The translations under genes and the position numbers were made by a program. Shown one piece after another: positions 41,925 through 51,570 of a stretch of 64,000 bases of DNA. The notes below the pieces were generated by a model, which worked only from the letters and a program-made list of their open reading frames with translations, did not search any database and was not told the DNA's origin. This DNA comes from Jeotgalicoccus halotolerans (lineage in GTDB: Bacteria; Bacillota; Bacilli; Staphylococcales; Salinicoccaceae): positions 310,001 to 374,000 of the forward strand of contig NZ_QUMW01000009.1 of assembly GCF_003387165.1 (NCBI RefSeq), written 5' to 3'. Positions within the stretch are counted from its first letter, which is position 1. The number at the start of each line of letters is the position of its first letter.

Positions 41925-43238
41925 TTATGAGTATTCCACTTTTGGTTTCTTCATGCCGATTAAATAGCCTAGAATGTAGCCGACAATCATAAATGGTATC
42001 CACTCAAAACTGCTTGAGAACAGCGGCAGTGACTCGATCCAGCTCATTTCAAACCAGCCGTTTCTGTGTACTACTGCGATCACAGATAATATAGACACTA
42101 AGAATACCGGAATTTGCAGACTGAGTCTCGGTGACGGTAAGAAATAAGTCAGTATTAAGAGTAAGACAGTAGTCATTGCGACCGGATAAATAATAGACAA
42201 TATCGGTACACTTGTAGCAATAACCTGATTCAGACCCTGGTTAGCCAGACCGAATGAGATGAGTACAAACAGGATAACCCATACTTTATAAGGCACTTTC
42301 GGTAAAATACTGTTAAAGTATTCCGAAACAGATACGATAAGTCCTGTTCCTGTAGTGATACAGGCAAATAATACAATTAAACCGAGCAGTATCGGTCCAA
42401 AGATACCGAACACTTCATCACTCATAAAGGTCAGCAGGAAGGTTCCAAGGTTTTGGTCATCGACAACGGCACCGCCAAGATCAACTCTGTTTGCAAGCCA
42501 TCCGAGTGAAATATAAATGGCAGCTAAAAGTACGGCAGCAAGCAGTGCTGATTTAATGGTTCCGATAAGTAAATCTTTACGGTTGGTTACACCAAGCTGA
42601 CGGATTGAGTTAAGCACAAGGACGCTGAACGCAATCGCTGCGATGGCATCCATAGTTAAGTAACCCTTAGTAAAGCCGGTTGTAAATGCTGAAGAACCTT
42701 CAAATGTTTCAACAGCCGGGTTAATTGGATTATTGAAATATGTATATCCTGCAACGGCAATTAACAGTACGATTCCAATTAATAGCAGCGGCGTTAATAC
42801 TTGCCCGATACTGTTAACCAGTGTGCCGGGTTTAAGACTTAATAATAAGACTACGATAAAGTAAACTAAAGAGAAAATTAACAGCCACATACCTGTATTT
42901 TCACTTAAGAACGGTACGATTGACATTTCATAAGCAGTTGTTGCTGTTCTCGGTATTGCAAAGAACGGCCCGATTGTTAAATAGATTGCAACCAGGAAAG
43001 TGACTGCGAATGCAGGATGGATATTCTTAAGTGATTCTTTATATCCGTCTTTTGAAATTGAACCTACGATAACTCCGATTAAAGGAAGTCCTACTCCTGT
43101 CAGGACAAATGCAATTATTGCGGTCCAGAAGTATTCCCCGCTTGAAAATCCGAGTGCAGGCGGGAAAATTAGGTTACCAGCTCCGAAGAACATGGCAAAT
43201 AAAGTAAACCCTACCATAATGACTTGTTTTGTACTCAT
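41925..43238 (-). CDS. brnQ: Branched-chain amino acid transporter BrnQ (intact copy)
   Basis: 437 residues from ATG 43238, eight bases after GAGG (an ATG two codons upstream is too close). LIVCS-family symporter with about 12 helices, importing Leu, Ile and Val. FGAGNLIFPPALGF marks the first helix; IGPFFAIPRTATTAYEMS is the family's conserved loop. It is the functional paralogue of the frameshifted gene at 2001-3319, so import probably does not depend on that copy. Monocistronic. Confidence 0.92.
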   Translation of the reverse strand: MSTKQVIMVGFTLFAMFFGAGNLIFPPALGFSSGEYFWTAIIAFVLTGVGLPLIGVIVGSISKDGYKESLKNIHPAFAVTFLVAIYLTIGPFFAIPRTATTAYEMSIVPFLSENTGMWLLIFSLVYFIVVLLLSLKPGTLVNSIGQVLTPLLLIGIVLLIAVAGYTYFNNPINPAVETFEGSSAFTTGFTKGYLTMDAIAAIAFSVLVLNSIRQLGVTNRKDLLIGTIKSALLAAVLLAAIYISLGWLANRVDLGGAVVDDQNLGTFLLTFMSDEVFGIFGPILLGLIVLFACITTGTGLIVSVSEYFNSILPKVPYKVWVILFVLISFGLANQGLNQVIATSVPILSIIYPVAMTTVLLLILTYFLPSPRLSLQIPVFLVSILSVIAVVHRNGWFEMSWIESLPLFSSSFEWIPFMIVGYILGYLIGMKKPKVEYS

Positions 43239-43332
43239 GGGCATCGCCTCTTCTATTATAATTAATATGCAACAATTCTACCTTACTCCAGCAGAAAAAT
43301 CTACAAGTATTTTAAATTATCTGACTTTTAAA

Positions 43333-43527
43333 CTATGAAAAATACGTTTTGTAGTAGCCGCCTACTTTTCCTGAATTATCTTTGACGAAAATGTACTCTT
43401 CAGTTTCATTAACTACTGTATATTCTTTGCCGACTGTAAGCATGTCAGATACTTTATATTTCTCAGCATCCACATGTTTTACCGTCACTGTTCTGATATT
43501 ATTGTTTTCCCATTCATTTTGAAGCAT
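43333..43527 (-). CDS. DUF6501 family small protein
   Basis: 64 residues, SD AGGAGG before the ATG. Compact beta-rich domain with the conserved pattern VKHVDAEKYKVSDMLTVGKEYTVVNETEE and KVGGYYKTYF, seen across Bacilli. Function unknown. It is downstream of brnQ on the same strand's upstream side and follows odhB's terminator, so it has its own promoter or a readthrough transcript. Confidence 0.75.
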   Translation of the reverse strand: MLQNEWENNNIRTVTVKHVDAEKYKVSDMLTVGKEYTVVNETEEYIFVKDNSGKVGGYYKTYFS

Positions 43528-43543
43528 AATTTTTCCTCCTAAG

Positions 43544-43580
43544 TAAAAAAAGAAAAGGTATCGCGAAGATACCTTTTCTT
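43544..43580 (-). terminator. Terminator of the odhAB operon
   Basis: The stem AGAAAAGGTATC / GATACCTTTTCT is followed on the minus strand by a run of T. Confidence 0.85.
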
Positions 43581-43596
43581 ATTAAATTGTTATATT

Positions 43597-44847
43597 TTAA
43601 CCTTCTAATAATAAATCTTCAGGGTTTTCAATTAATTCTTTAATCGTCTTAAGGAAGCCGACTGACTCAGCGCCGTCGATAATCCTGTGATCATAGCTCA
43701 GGGCAATATACATCATCGGACGGATTTCAATATCGTCACCTACTGCTACAGGACGTTTTTGAATGGTGTGCATGCCGAGAATTGCCGCCTGCGTACCGTT
43801 GATGATTGGTGTAGACATAAGTGAGCCGAAAACTCCACCGTTAGTAATTGTAAATGACCCGCCCGTCATATCGTCAATAGATAACTTTTTATCTTTTGCT
43901 TTTTTAGCAAGTTCAGCAATATCATTTTCAATTTCAGCAAATGTTTTGCGGTCCGTGTCGCGGACAACCGGTACAACTAAACCTTCATCGGTAGATACTG
44001 CAATCGATACATCGAAGAACTCTTTGTAGATCAAGTCCGTACCATCGATTTCCGCGTTCACTGCCGGGTATTTACGGAGTGCAGCTGTAGCAGCTTTGGT
44101 AAAGAATGACATAAATCCAAGTCTGGTACCATCGTTACGCTCCTGGAAGCTTTCTTTTTTACGTTTTCTAAGTTCCATGACATTCGTCATATCAATCTCA
44201 TTAAACGTTGTCAGCATAGCAGTATTTTGCGACACATCAAGAAGACGTTTGGCAATAGTTTGTCTGCGTCGTGACATTTTTTCACGTCTGACCGGTTTTT
44301 CAGGTGCCGCATCAGCTTTAGGTGCTGCTTTCTTTGGCTCTTCCTGTTTGCTTTCAGCTTTAGGTGCAGGTGCATTGCCGTGGTTTTCAACGTCCTGGCT
44401 GCGTACTAGACCGCGAGGATCAGTAGGATTGATATCCGAGATTTTAATGCCTTTTTCGCGGGCAAGTTTTCTTGCTGAAGGTGTCGCAACGACAATTTCG
44501 TCGTTTTCATCTTCTTGTGCAGGCGCTTCTTTTTCTGCCGGTTTTGCTGATTCTGCGCTCTCTGCTTTGGCATCCGAAGCTTCTTCTTTTTTATCAGCAG
44601 CTGGTGCGCCTCCGCCTTCACCTAGAACAGCGATAACCTGTCCAACTTCAACAGTGTCGCCTTCTTCGGCTTTAAGCTCTGAAATCACGCCTGCTTCTTC
44701 GCTGACGATTTCAACGTTTACTTTATCAGTTTCAAGTTCGAGTACGTTTTCTCCCTTTTCCACTGAGTCCCCTACTTGTTTAAACCAAGTAGATATTGTA
44801 CCTTCCGTGATTGATTCTGCTAATTCAGGCACGATAATTTCAGCCAT
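43597..44847 (-). CDS. odhB: Dihydrolipoyllysine succinyltransferase (2-oxoglutarate dehydrogenase E2)
   Basis: 416 residues. The lipoyl domain (1-75) has its lipoylated lysine in LETDKVNVE. An Ala/Lys/Glu-rich linker follows. The E1/E3-binding domain is at about 123-160 ([15 protein letters not shown]). The catalytic acyltransferase domain ends with [16 protein letters not shown] containing the active-site histidine. Core of the TCA-cycle complex; 18 bases after odhA. Confidence 0.95.
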   Translation of the reverse strand: MAEIIVPELAESITEGTISTWFKQVGDSVEKGENVLELETDKVNVEIVSEEAGVISELKAEEGDTVEVGQVIAVLGEGGGAPAADKKEEASDAKAESAESAKPAEKEAPAQEDENDEIVVATPSARKLAREKGIKISDINPTDPRGLVRSQDVENHGNAPAPKAESKQEEPKKAAPKADAAPEKPVRREKMSRRRQTIAKRLLDVSQNTAMLTTFNEIDMTNVMELRKRKKESFQERNDGTRLGFMSFFTKAATAALRKYPAVNAEIDGTDLIYKEFFDVSIAVSTDEGLVVPVVRDTDRKTFAEIENDIAELAKKAKDKKLSIDDMTGGSFTITNGGVFGSLMSTPIINGTQAAILGMHTIQKRPVAVGDDIEIRPMMYIALSYDHRIIDGAESVGFLKTIKELIENPEDLLLEG

Positions 44848-44865
44848 ATTATAATTTACCTCCTA

Positions 44866-47664
44866 TTATTTTAAAGCTTTCTCAATAATACTTTGCTGTA
44901 CCAGTTTGTATGATCCGCCGTTGCCTTCCGAAGTTGAAGCGCTCGGTTTTCTGCCGATATAGTTCAGTTCTGCTTTCTTAGGAACGATATCGAGCAGGTA
45001 AGGCAATGCAAAATGATATGAACCCTGGTTTTGCGGTTCTTCCTGAACGAAGCGTACTTCTTTCAGATTTGTAATATCATCTAATACTTCTTTAATTGAT
45101 TCAGCCGGGAACGGGTACAGCTGTTCCAGTCTGATGATTATTACTTCGTCGTTTGGTGTTTCAGCTTTAGCTTGTGCTTCAAGCAGATCAACAGCGACTT
45201 TTCCGCTGGCAATGACTGCTGTTTTCACTTTTGATTTCTTGTATTCAGGTACGATGACTTCGTGGAAACGGCCCTGAACAAATTCGCTGACCGGCTGGCT
45301 TGCTGTAGTGTTACGCAGCAGACTTTTCGGTGACATAACGACTAAAGGACGCATTTTTTCAGTATTTAAATACTTCGCCTGACGTCTTAAGAGATGGAAG
45401 TAGTTGGCACTGCTCGATAAGTTTACAACTGTCATGTTGTTTTCAGCACAAAGCTGTAAATATCTTTCCAGACGTGCAGATGAGTGCTCCGGTCCCTGAC
45501 CTTCCTGTGCGTGCGGCAGAAGCAGCGTTAAAGCAGTTCTTTCGCCCCATTTGGAATGTGCAGATGATACGAACACATCAAAAATCGGCTGAGCCATGTT
45601 GGCGAAGTCTCCGTACTGTGCTTCCCAGATAGTCAGCGCGCTGTTGTTTTCAACGTTGTAGCCGTACTCGTAAGCAACAACAGCCATTTCAGTTAACGGC
45701 GAGTTGTACAGCTCAAAGGACGCCTTCGCATCGCTGATGTTATGGAGCGGCGTGTGTTTCTTACCTGTTTCAGGGTCGTGAAGTACAGCATGGCGGTGTG
45801 CGAATGTTCCGCGCTCAGCATCTTCACCTGTGAAACGAATCGGTGTGCCGTCCTGGTTGATCGTTGCAAAAGCAAGAGCTTCCGCGTGTGCCCAGTCGAC
45901 GAGAGCTGTGTCATCTTCAAATGGCTTTTTACGTCTGGATAATACGTTGTTTAATTTTTTAAGCGGTGCGAATCCTTCTGGATATTCGAGCAGTTCATCG
46001 TTTATTTTTTGAAGACGGTCGCGTGTAATATCTTCTTCTGTTTCATTAGCCTGGCCTTCGATAATTTCTTTTGGCGTCTGAATATCTTCAGTGACAACAG
46101 TATCCTTTTTATCAATCTTATCATGTTCGGCTCTTAATTCATCCTGAATTGCCTGCATAATACTGTCTTTTTCTTCCTGTGTAATAACACCTTCTTCGAC
46201 AAGTTTATCACCGTAAAGGTTATCGATTGAAGGATATTCATGAACTTCGTTGTAAAGATTCGGGTTAGTCGTCATCGGCTCATCCATTTCGTTGTGGCCG
46301 TAGCGGCGATAGCCGATAAGATCAATGACTAAATCTTTTTTGAACTTCTGACGGTACTGAATCGCAATATCGATAACGCGGAGTACATATTCAGGACGGT
46401 CAGCATTGACGTGGAAAACAGGCATATCGAAACCTTTGGCAATATCAGATGCATACAGTGTTGAACGTGCATCCCACTCCTCTGTCGTAAAACCGATGCG
46501 GTTATTAGTAATAATATGCATAGCACCGCCGACTGAGTAGCCTTCAAGATTCGATAAGTTCATCGATTCCGGATTTACGCCCTGTCCCGGGAAGGCAGCG
46601 TCACCATGAATAATTACACCAAGTGAATTATCTACATCGTGAACTGCTTTGCCCGCCTGGTCAGTTTGTTCCTGCTGAGCACGCGTTCGTCCCTGAACGA
46701 CAGGTCCGACAATTTCAAGGTGTGACGGGTTGTTGGCAAGTGTCACTGTCTGTTCGATACCTTTGTCTGTTCTCGTCTTAACGCCGCCGAGGTGATACTT
46801 TACGTCACCCATCCAGCCGTTGGTAAGCACGAGAGAACCATCTTCCGGCAGGAATTTCATCGGGTCTGTCGACATGAATTCACTCAGCATCATAGCGTAC
46901 GGTTTTTGAAGCGTATGCGTCAGCACATTTAAGCGTCCGCGGTGAGCCATACCAATCTGCAGATGCGGAATGTTTTCCTCTGCCATACGTCCGAGCAGGT
47001 GGTCGAGCATCGGCACAAGCGAGTCCACCCCTTCGATTGAAAAGCGTTTGGCACCGACAAAGTTTTTGTGAAGATACTTTTCAAAACCTTCGGTCTTAAC
47101 TAATTCTTTAAAAAGATAAACTTTCTTATCGCTGGAGAGTTCAACTTCTCCGAGTCCTTCGATGGTGTTCTGCAGCCAATTTCTTTCTTCAGTGTTATTA
47201 ATATGGGTGTATTCATATGATAACGGTGAAGTGTAGATTTTTTCCAGGTAACGTGCTGCTTCAAGGGCGTTGCCGAATTTATCGGCAATCGCTTCAGAAA
47301 CGATACCTGCCGGCAGGTTTTCAAGATCAGCATCTGAAAAACCGTAGGCGTTAAAATCAAAGTCAGGTGCGTTGTCAATTTCCGGTGAATATACCGGATA
47401 GACATCCGCTTTTAAATGACCATACTGCCTGATGTCATTTAACCATTGCAAGATACCTTTGATTTTATCCTGTCCGGCCGGAGTAAGAGCCTTATCTGAA
47501 TGACGAGTATTGCTTCCTTCGTTAGAAGAAATGCTGTCGAATAATAACTGCATCTCTTCTGACACTGAATCCGGGTCTTCTTTGTACATGTCAAAATACT
47601 CAAGAATCATGCCTAGATTTGTTCCAAACCTTACAGGAGCATTCTCAACTTCATTTTGTTGCAT
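44866..47664 (-). CDS. odhA: 2-oxoglutarate dehydrogenase E1
   Basis: 932 residues, ATG preceded by AAGAGGTGG. Thiamine-diphosphate enzyme decarboxylating 2-oxoglutarate. The MAHRGRLNVL segment, IHGDAAFPGQGV (ThDP/magnesium site) and the C-terminal transketolase-like domain with QEEPQNQGSYHFALPYL are all present and the length is normal. Operon with odhB. A sequence resembling a cre site lies upstream near 47740 but has mismatches. Confidence 0.95.
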   Translation of the reverse strand: MQQNEVENAPVRFGTNLGMILEYFDMYKEDPDSVSEEMQLLFDSISSNEGSNTRHSDKALTPAGQDKIKGILQWLNDIRQYGHLKADVYPVYSPEIDNAPDFDFNAYGFSDADLENLPAGIVSEAIADKFGNALEAARYLEKIYTSPLSYEYTHINNTEERNWLQNTIEGLGEVELSSDKKVYLFKELVKTEGFEKYLHKNFVGAKRFSIEGVDSLVPMLDHLLGRMAEENIPHLQIGMAHRGRLNVLTHTLQKPYAMMLSEFMSTDPMKFLPEDGSLVLTNGWMGDVKYHLGGVKTRTDKGIEQTVTLANNPSHLEIVGPVVQGRTRAQQEQTDQAGKAVHDVDNSLGVIIHGDAAFPGQGVNPESMNLSNLEGYSVGGAMHIITNNRIGFTTEEWDARSTLYASDIAKGFDMPVFHVNADRPEYVLRVIDIAIQYRQKFKKDLVIDLIGYRRYGHNEMDEPMTTNPNLYNEVHEYPSIDNLYGDKLVEEGVITQEEKDSIMQAIQDELRAEHDKIDKKDTVVTEDIQTPKEIIEGQANETEEDITRDRLQKINDELLEYPEGFAPLKKLNNVLSRRKKPFEDDTALVDWAHAEALAFATINQDGTPIRFTGEDAERGTFAHRHAVLHDPETGKKHTPLHNISDAKASFELYNSPLTEMAVVAYEYGYNVENNSALTIWEAQYGDFANMAQPIFDVFVSSAHSKWGERTALTLLLPHAQEGQGPEHSSARLERYLQLCAENNMTVVNLSSSANYFHLLRRQAKYLNTEKMRPLVVMSPKSLLRNTTASQPVSEFVQGRFHEVIVPEYKKSKVKTAVIASGKVAVDLLEAQAKAETPNDEVIIIRLEQLYPFPAESIKEVLDDITNLKEVRFVQEEPQNQGSYHFALPYLLDIVPKKAELNYIGRKPSASTSEGNGGSYKLVQQSIIEKALK

Positions 47665-47773
47665 TGTACTGCCACCTCTTTATAATTTTTAAATACTCTT
47701 TACATATCAAATTTTACCATTTAACACTGCTTCTTGAAAGCGCAATTGTCGATTGTCACTAATCTTTTATAAA

Positions 47774-49147
47774 TTAGTTTTTCAGTTTTGGAAATTTGAT
47801 ATGAACTGTCGTTGACTTTCCTTCTTCGCTAGATATCCATACATTTCCGCGGTATAATTCGACGATTTTTTTAGCTATCGATAAACCGAGTCCGTTTCCG
47901 CCCTGATCGCGGCTTCTTGATTTGTCCACCCGGTAGAATCTGTTGAATACCTGATCGATCTCCTCTGCCGGGATACCGATTCCGGAATCCGTAATCGCAA
48001 TTTCGATGCCGCCGTCTTTAAGACGTTCCGACGATACAGTAATGTGCTTATGCTCCGTATCGAATTTAATCGCGTTATCGAGGAAGATAATCAGCATCTG
48101 TTCAAAATGATAATTATTAATCGGATACATCAGCTTGCTTTTATCCAGTTTCGCTTCAAAAGTATAATCCGGATGAACTTTATCGAGACTTTCAATACGG
48201 CTCATTATCTCATCGTTTAAATTAATGCTTTCAGTCTGAAGATAATCCGCCCCTTCATTTTTAGTAAGCAGGAGGAGTTCCTCGACAAGCTTGTTGATGC
48301 GCTTCAGCTCTTCGATTGAAATACCGAGAGACTCGTCCAGCACTTCAGGGCTGTTCCTGCCCCACCGGTTAATCAGCTGCAGATGCCCCTGAATAATCTG
48401 GAGCGGCGTTCTGAGCTCGTGGGACGCATCTTCAACGAACTGCTTCTGCTGATTATAGGACTCCTCGAGCGCCTCCATCATATTATTAAACGATTCAATC
48501 ATATAATCGGTTTCAATAATGTTCGTTTTTAAATCGAGCCTTTCGGCGAAGCCCTGATTTTCAATTTTCTTCAGCTGGCCGGTAAATCTGCCAATCGGCT
48601 TGACCATCTGAATCGAGAAGAAATAACTGATAATCGATGTGAATGTAATCGATAAAAACCCGATAATCGTTGCGATAAACAACATCATCCGGATAATCGT
48701 ATTGTACTCGTTCAGCGGATGGACAACGGAGATGTAACCGTACCAGTAATCCGACTGCAGCATGCGTGTGCCGACGAGATAATCATCGCCGTCGACACTC
48801 GCTGGTTCAATGACAGGATTTAAGTTCGCTTCAAAATCCGTATCGATATTCAGCTGAGTGCGGATCGGCCAACGGTAAACCTCTTCGCCGCTGAGCGTGT
48901 AGAGACCCATCTGCTGATTATCGTACAGACTCGTATAAATATCACGTTCAGTAATCGAGTTGAAAGGCTGGTTCTCATACAGCGAGCTGACATCCGTCAG
49001 ACTCCTCGACACTGCGCGGTACTCCTGGTCTTTTAAATAGACGCTCGTCGCGTAAATCAGGAGCGAGCTGAACAGTATATAAGTAATAGTAATAATTAAA
49101 ATGGACAGTTTCAGCCACTGCGTTCTGAGAGATTTCACGCGGTTCAT
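47774..49147 (-). CDS. arlS: Sensor histidine kinase ArlS
   Basis: 457 residues. Two membrane helices (about 10-32 and 150-175) flank an extracellular sensor. A HAMP domain follows, then the phospho-acceptor box [18 protein letters not shown] and ATPase motifs [18 protein letters not shown] and [13 protein letters not shown]. Partner of ArlR, whose stop overlaps its start (ATGA). In Staphylococcus aureus ArlRS controls autolysis, adhesion and virulence regulators and responds to metal and manganese stress. Confidence 0.92.
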   Translation of the reverse strand: MNRVKSLRTQWLKLSILIITITYILFSSLLIYATSVYLKDQEYRAVSRSLTDVSSLYENQPFNSITERDIYTSLYDNQQMGLYTLSGEEVYRWPIRTQLNIDTDFEANLNPVIEPASVDGDDYLVGTRMLQSDYWYGYISVVHPLNEYNTIIRMMLFIATIIGFLSITFTSIISYFFSIQMVKPIGRFTGQLKKIENQGFAERLDLKTNIIETDYMIESFNNMMEALEESYNQQKQFVEDASHELRTPLQIIQGHLQLINRWGRNSPEVLDESLGISIEELKRINKLVEELLLLTKNEGADYLQTESINLNDEIMSRIESLDKVHPDYTFEAKLDKSKLMYPINNYHFEQMLIIFLDNAIKFDTEHKHITVSSERLKDGGIEIAITDSGIGIPAEEIDQVFNRFYRVDKSRSRDQGGNGLGLSIAKKIVELYRGNVWISSEEGKSTTVHIKFPKLKN

Positions 49148-49818
49148 TGTCTGATCACATATCCGACTCCGCGGACAGTTTCAATCAGTTTATCCTTACC
49201 GAACGGTTTTAATTTGTTGCGGAGATACCTGATGTACACATCGACAACATTCGTTTCCACTTCGCTGTCGTAGCCCCAGATAATATCGAGAATCTGTTCG
49301 CGTTTCATAACGATACTCATATTTTTAACGAGCAGATGGAGCAGTTCGTGCTCCGTTTTTGTAAGCTCAATCGGCGTGCCGTCAATCGCGACAGTATAGG
49401 CCGACGTGTCGATAGAAATGCCGTGCAGTTCGAGTGTCGAGTGACTCGTCTCCGCAGTTTTGTTGCGGCGCATAATCACCCGGAGGCGCGCGAGCAGCTC
49501 CTCAATCTCAAACGGCTTCACGATATAATCATCTGCTCCGTAATCGAGGCCGACGACTTTATCGTATGTATCACCTTTCGCTGTAATAATAATAATCGGC
49601 GTATCCTTTGTTTTGCGCAGCCGTCTGCACACTTCGAGACCATTCAGTTTCGGCAGCATTAAATCCAGCAGAATGACATCGTAATCATTCTCACTCGCCA
49701 TATTAAAACCTTCCTGACCATCCGCTGCCAGCGTTACACTGTAACCTTCGTGGCCTAACTCCAACTCTATGAAACGGGCTAAATTCGTTTCGTCTTCAAC
49801 AACTAATACTTTCGGCAT
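49144..49818 (-). CDS. arlR: Response regulator ArlR (OmpR family)
   Basis: 224 residues from ATG 49818 (AGGTGAGG upstream). The receiver domain has acidic residues VVEDE, the phospho-aspartate in VILLDLMLP and the conserved lysine in DYIVKPFE. A winged-helix DNA-binding domain from about residue 125 reads [15 protein letters not shown]...[13 protein letters not shown]...RGVGYVIR. Operon with arlS, four-base overlap. Tandem array D lies about 160 bases upstream, followed by a terminator that isolates arlR from the next gene. Confidence 0.94.
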   Translation of the reverse strand: MPKVLVVEDETNLARFIELELGHEGYSVTLAADGQEGFNMASENDYDVILLDLMLPKLNGLEVCRRLRKTKDTPIIIITAKGDTYDKVVGLDYGADDYIVKPFEIEELLARLRVIMRRNKTAETSHSTLELHGISIDTSAYTVAIDGTPIELTKTEHELLHLLVKNMSIVMKREQILDIIWGYDSEVETNVVDVYIRYLRNKLKPFGKDKLIETVRGVGYVIRQ

Positions 49819-49975
49819 AAGCCTCACCTACTTTGTCTACATATTATCATGAAATTATACCGGATTAAAAATTAAAGGTGCGGGATGCGGGGGTTTGCGG
49901 ATGATTTGCTGATTTTACTGGTTATGATGGGGATTTTGCGAGGTAAGGGGTTGATTGGGAGGACTGGATGTGAGG

Positions 49976-50096
49976 TGGATGCGCATGTGAGATTGACATG
50001 GTAATTTAAAGGGGTTTGGATGCCCATGTTGAATTGACATGGTAATTTAAAGGGGCTTGGATACCTATGTGAGATGAACATAGTAAATTAATATAA
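49976..50096. repeat. Tandem array D: 41-bp units with internal dyad
   Basis: Three copies start at 49976, 50017 and 50058, a 41-bp period. The dyads are GCATGT...ACATGG, CCATGT...ACATGG and CTATGT...ACATAG. The third copy changes both arms so that pairing is kept, a compensatory change. The spacer TAATTTAAAGGGG is shared by copies 1 and 2. The array lies between arlR and a minus-strand terminator, the only one of the four arrays not in a convergent gap. Confidence 0.88.
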
Positions 50097-50128
50097 AAAA
50101 GCGATAAAGTAGCTGCAAGTACTTTATC
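50093..50128 (-). terminator. Intrinsic terminator upstream of arlR
   Basis: The stem GATAAAGTA / TACTTTATC with an eight-base loop is followed on the minus strand by GC and six T. It would stop readthrough from the GNAT gene into arlR. Confidence 0.75.
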
Positions 50129-50178
50129 AATTCAACAACGTTCATACAAAACCATACACCTGTAATACAAAACAACAC

Positions 50179-50213
50179 AAAAAACCGGACACCCTTTCTC
50201 AAAGGTCCCCGGC
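50179..50213 (-). terminator. Terminator of the GNAT gene
   Basis: An imperfect GC-rich stem between CCGGACACC and GGTCCCCGG is followed on the minus strand by a T-run. Confidence 0.6.
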
Positions 50214-50232
50214 TCAAATTAAATAAATATGG

Positions 50233-50853
50233 TTAGCTTACAATTGTATTTGGTGTGTCCATCATATAGCTTTGCTGTTTAATGAGTAGATTCGTTTTCA
50301 CTTCGGGCCATTCGTCATCGATAATTGAATAGATTATTAAATTGCGCGGAACACCGTAGAGCGAGCGTTCTTTACGTATCACGCCTTCTTTGGTGAAGCC
50401 GATCCGTTCAATTGCTTTGTTGCTGCGCTCGTTTCTTTCATCTGCGCGCACTTGGACGCGCATGAGCTTTAACACTTCGAAGCAGTATTCAAGCAGTAGG
50501 AATTTGCTGTCTGAGTTAATGAAAGTACGCTGGGCTTTGGTGCCGAACCAAGAGGCGCCTATTTCGCAGCTCTGACGTTCATAGTCGATATGCTGAATGC
50601 GCGTGGCACCGACGACTTCGCCTGTTGCTTTTAAGACGACAACAAACGGTATCGATTTCAGCTGGTTGCGGAGCTCAATGGCACTTTGAATCCATTCGCT
50701 CATTGCTTCTTCAGTTGTGGCTTGAAAAAGCATATAGGTCCAAATACTGTCGTGATTAATAGACTGAAGTTCTGCGGCGTGGCTCAGCTGCATGGGCACG
50801 AGTCGAATTCTGTCGTTTTCAAGCGTAATGTTTTCATATAAATTTATTGCCAT
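50233..50853 (-). CDS. GNAT acetyltransferase (RimJ/RimL-like)
   Basis: 206 residues from ATG 50853 with GGTGATG upstream; a ten-residue extension lacks a ribosome site. Acetyl-CoA-dependent N-acetyltransferase of the Acetyltransf_3 group: TLENDRIRLVPMQLSHAAEL, ATRIQHIDYERQSCEIGASWFGTKAQRTFINSDSKFLLLEYCFE and RNERSNKAIERIGFTKEGVIRKE match motif A and the protein-acetylating relatives. Substrate unknown. Confidence 0.85.
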   Translation of the reverse strand: MAINLYENITLENDRIRLVPMQLSHAAELQSINHDSIWTYMLFQATTEEAMSEWIQSAIELRNQLKSIPFVVVLKATGEVVGATRIQHIDYERQSCEIGASWFGTKAQRTFINSDSKFLLLEYCFEVLKLMRVQVRADERNERSNKAIERIGFTKEGVIRKERSLYGVPRNLIIYSIIDDEWPEVKTNLLIKQQSYMMDTPNTIVS

Positions 50854-50946
50854 ATCATCACCTGCCGTCTTAATAATACCCAAAGTAATTTCATTATAAT
50901 TCCTCGGAAAATATTAAGCAATGAAAATATTTCAAAATAAATTAAC

Positions 50947-51570
50947 CTAAATTAAAACCGCCTTTTTGAACTTCTTGTGAAGCAGTGCACTCGTTCCAAC
51001 CACTACTGCGAGACCGATGACAACGCCTGCGAGAACGTCTGTCGGATAGTGGACGCCGAGGTAGACGCGGGATGATGAAATCATCAGGATAAAGGTCGCG
51101 CACACCGTCATTAAGAGCGCCTTGTTGTTTAAATCTGTATGTTTAATTATCGCCCCGAGCGAGCCGAAGAATATCGTTGACCCCATTGCGTGTCCGCTCG
51201 GGAAACTGAAGCCGGAAATTTCGATCAGACGGAGCATCGACGGACGTTCCCGGTCGAATGAATTTTTTAAGACGGGAATTAAAATACTTGATGCAATCAT
51301 CGAAATTAAAATAAACAGCGTGTGCACCTTCAGTTTATACAGCATTAGAATTGATATCAGAATAAGCGACATTACGATCATGGACAGCACTTCGCCGAGC
51401 TGGGTAAAGCCGAGCATGAGCGCTGTCGTTATAAAACTTTCAGATGCGTAAATAAATTCATAGACTTCACGGTCAATCCAGCGCCCGAGCCTTGATTCAT
51501 GAAAGATGGCAATCACGCCGAATATTAAAGTGAAGACTAAAAATAAGGACATTTTCTTGCTCCGGCTCAC
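50947..51570 (-). CDS. PAP2 family membrane phosphatase
   Basis: 207 residues from GTG 51570, overlapping the murG stop (GTGA). Five or six membrane helices. The three phosphatase motifs are intact: KNSFDRERP, PSGH (FSFPSGHAMGS) and SRVYLGVHYPTDV. Candidate role: undecaprenyl pyrophosphate or lipid phosphate dephosphorylation, which would suit its coupling to murG; this is inference. Confidence 0.88.
   Translation of the reverse strand: MSRSKKMSLFLVFTLIFGVIAIFHESRLGRWIDREVYEFIYASESFITTALMLGFTQLGEVLSMIVMSLILISILMLYKLKVHTLFILISMIASSILIPVLKNSFDRERPSMLRLIEISGFSFPSGHAMGSTIFFGSLGAIIKHTDLNNKALLMTVCATFILMISSSRVYLGVHYPTDVLAGVVIGLAVVVGTSALLHKKFKKAVLI

Noticed and set aside
44096-44854. Long plus-strand ORF (252 codons) opposite odhB
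   Set aside because: It is the antisense shadow of the well-supported odhB; its serine-rich composition mirrors the Ala/Lys/Glu-rich linker, and it has no ribosome site or family features.
47735-47752. cre-like sequence upstream of odhA
   Set aside because: TGAAAGCG is followed by CAATTG, which lacks the final CA of the consensus; too weak to list as a site.
21446-50096. CRISPR arrays at the tandem repeats
   Set aside because: The whole 41-42 bp unit repeats with no unique spacers, and no cas genes are present in the window.
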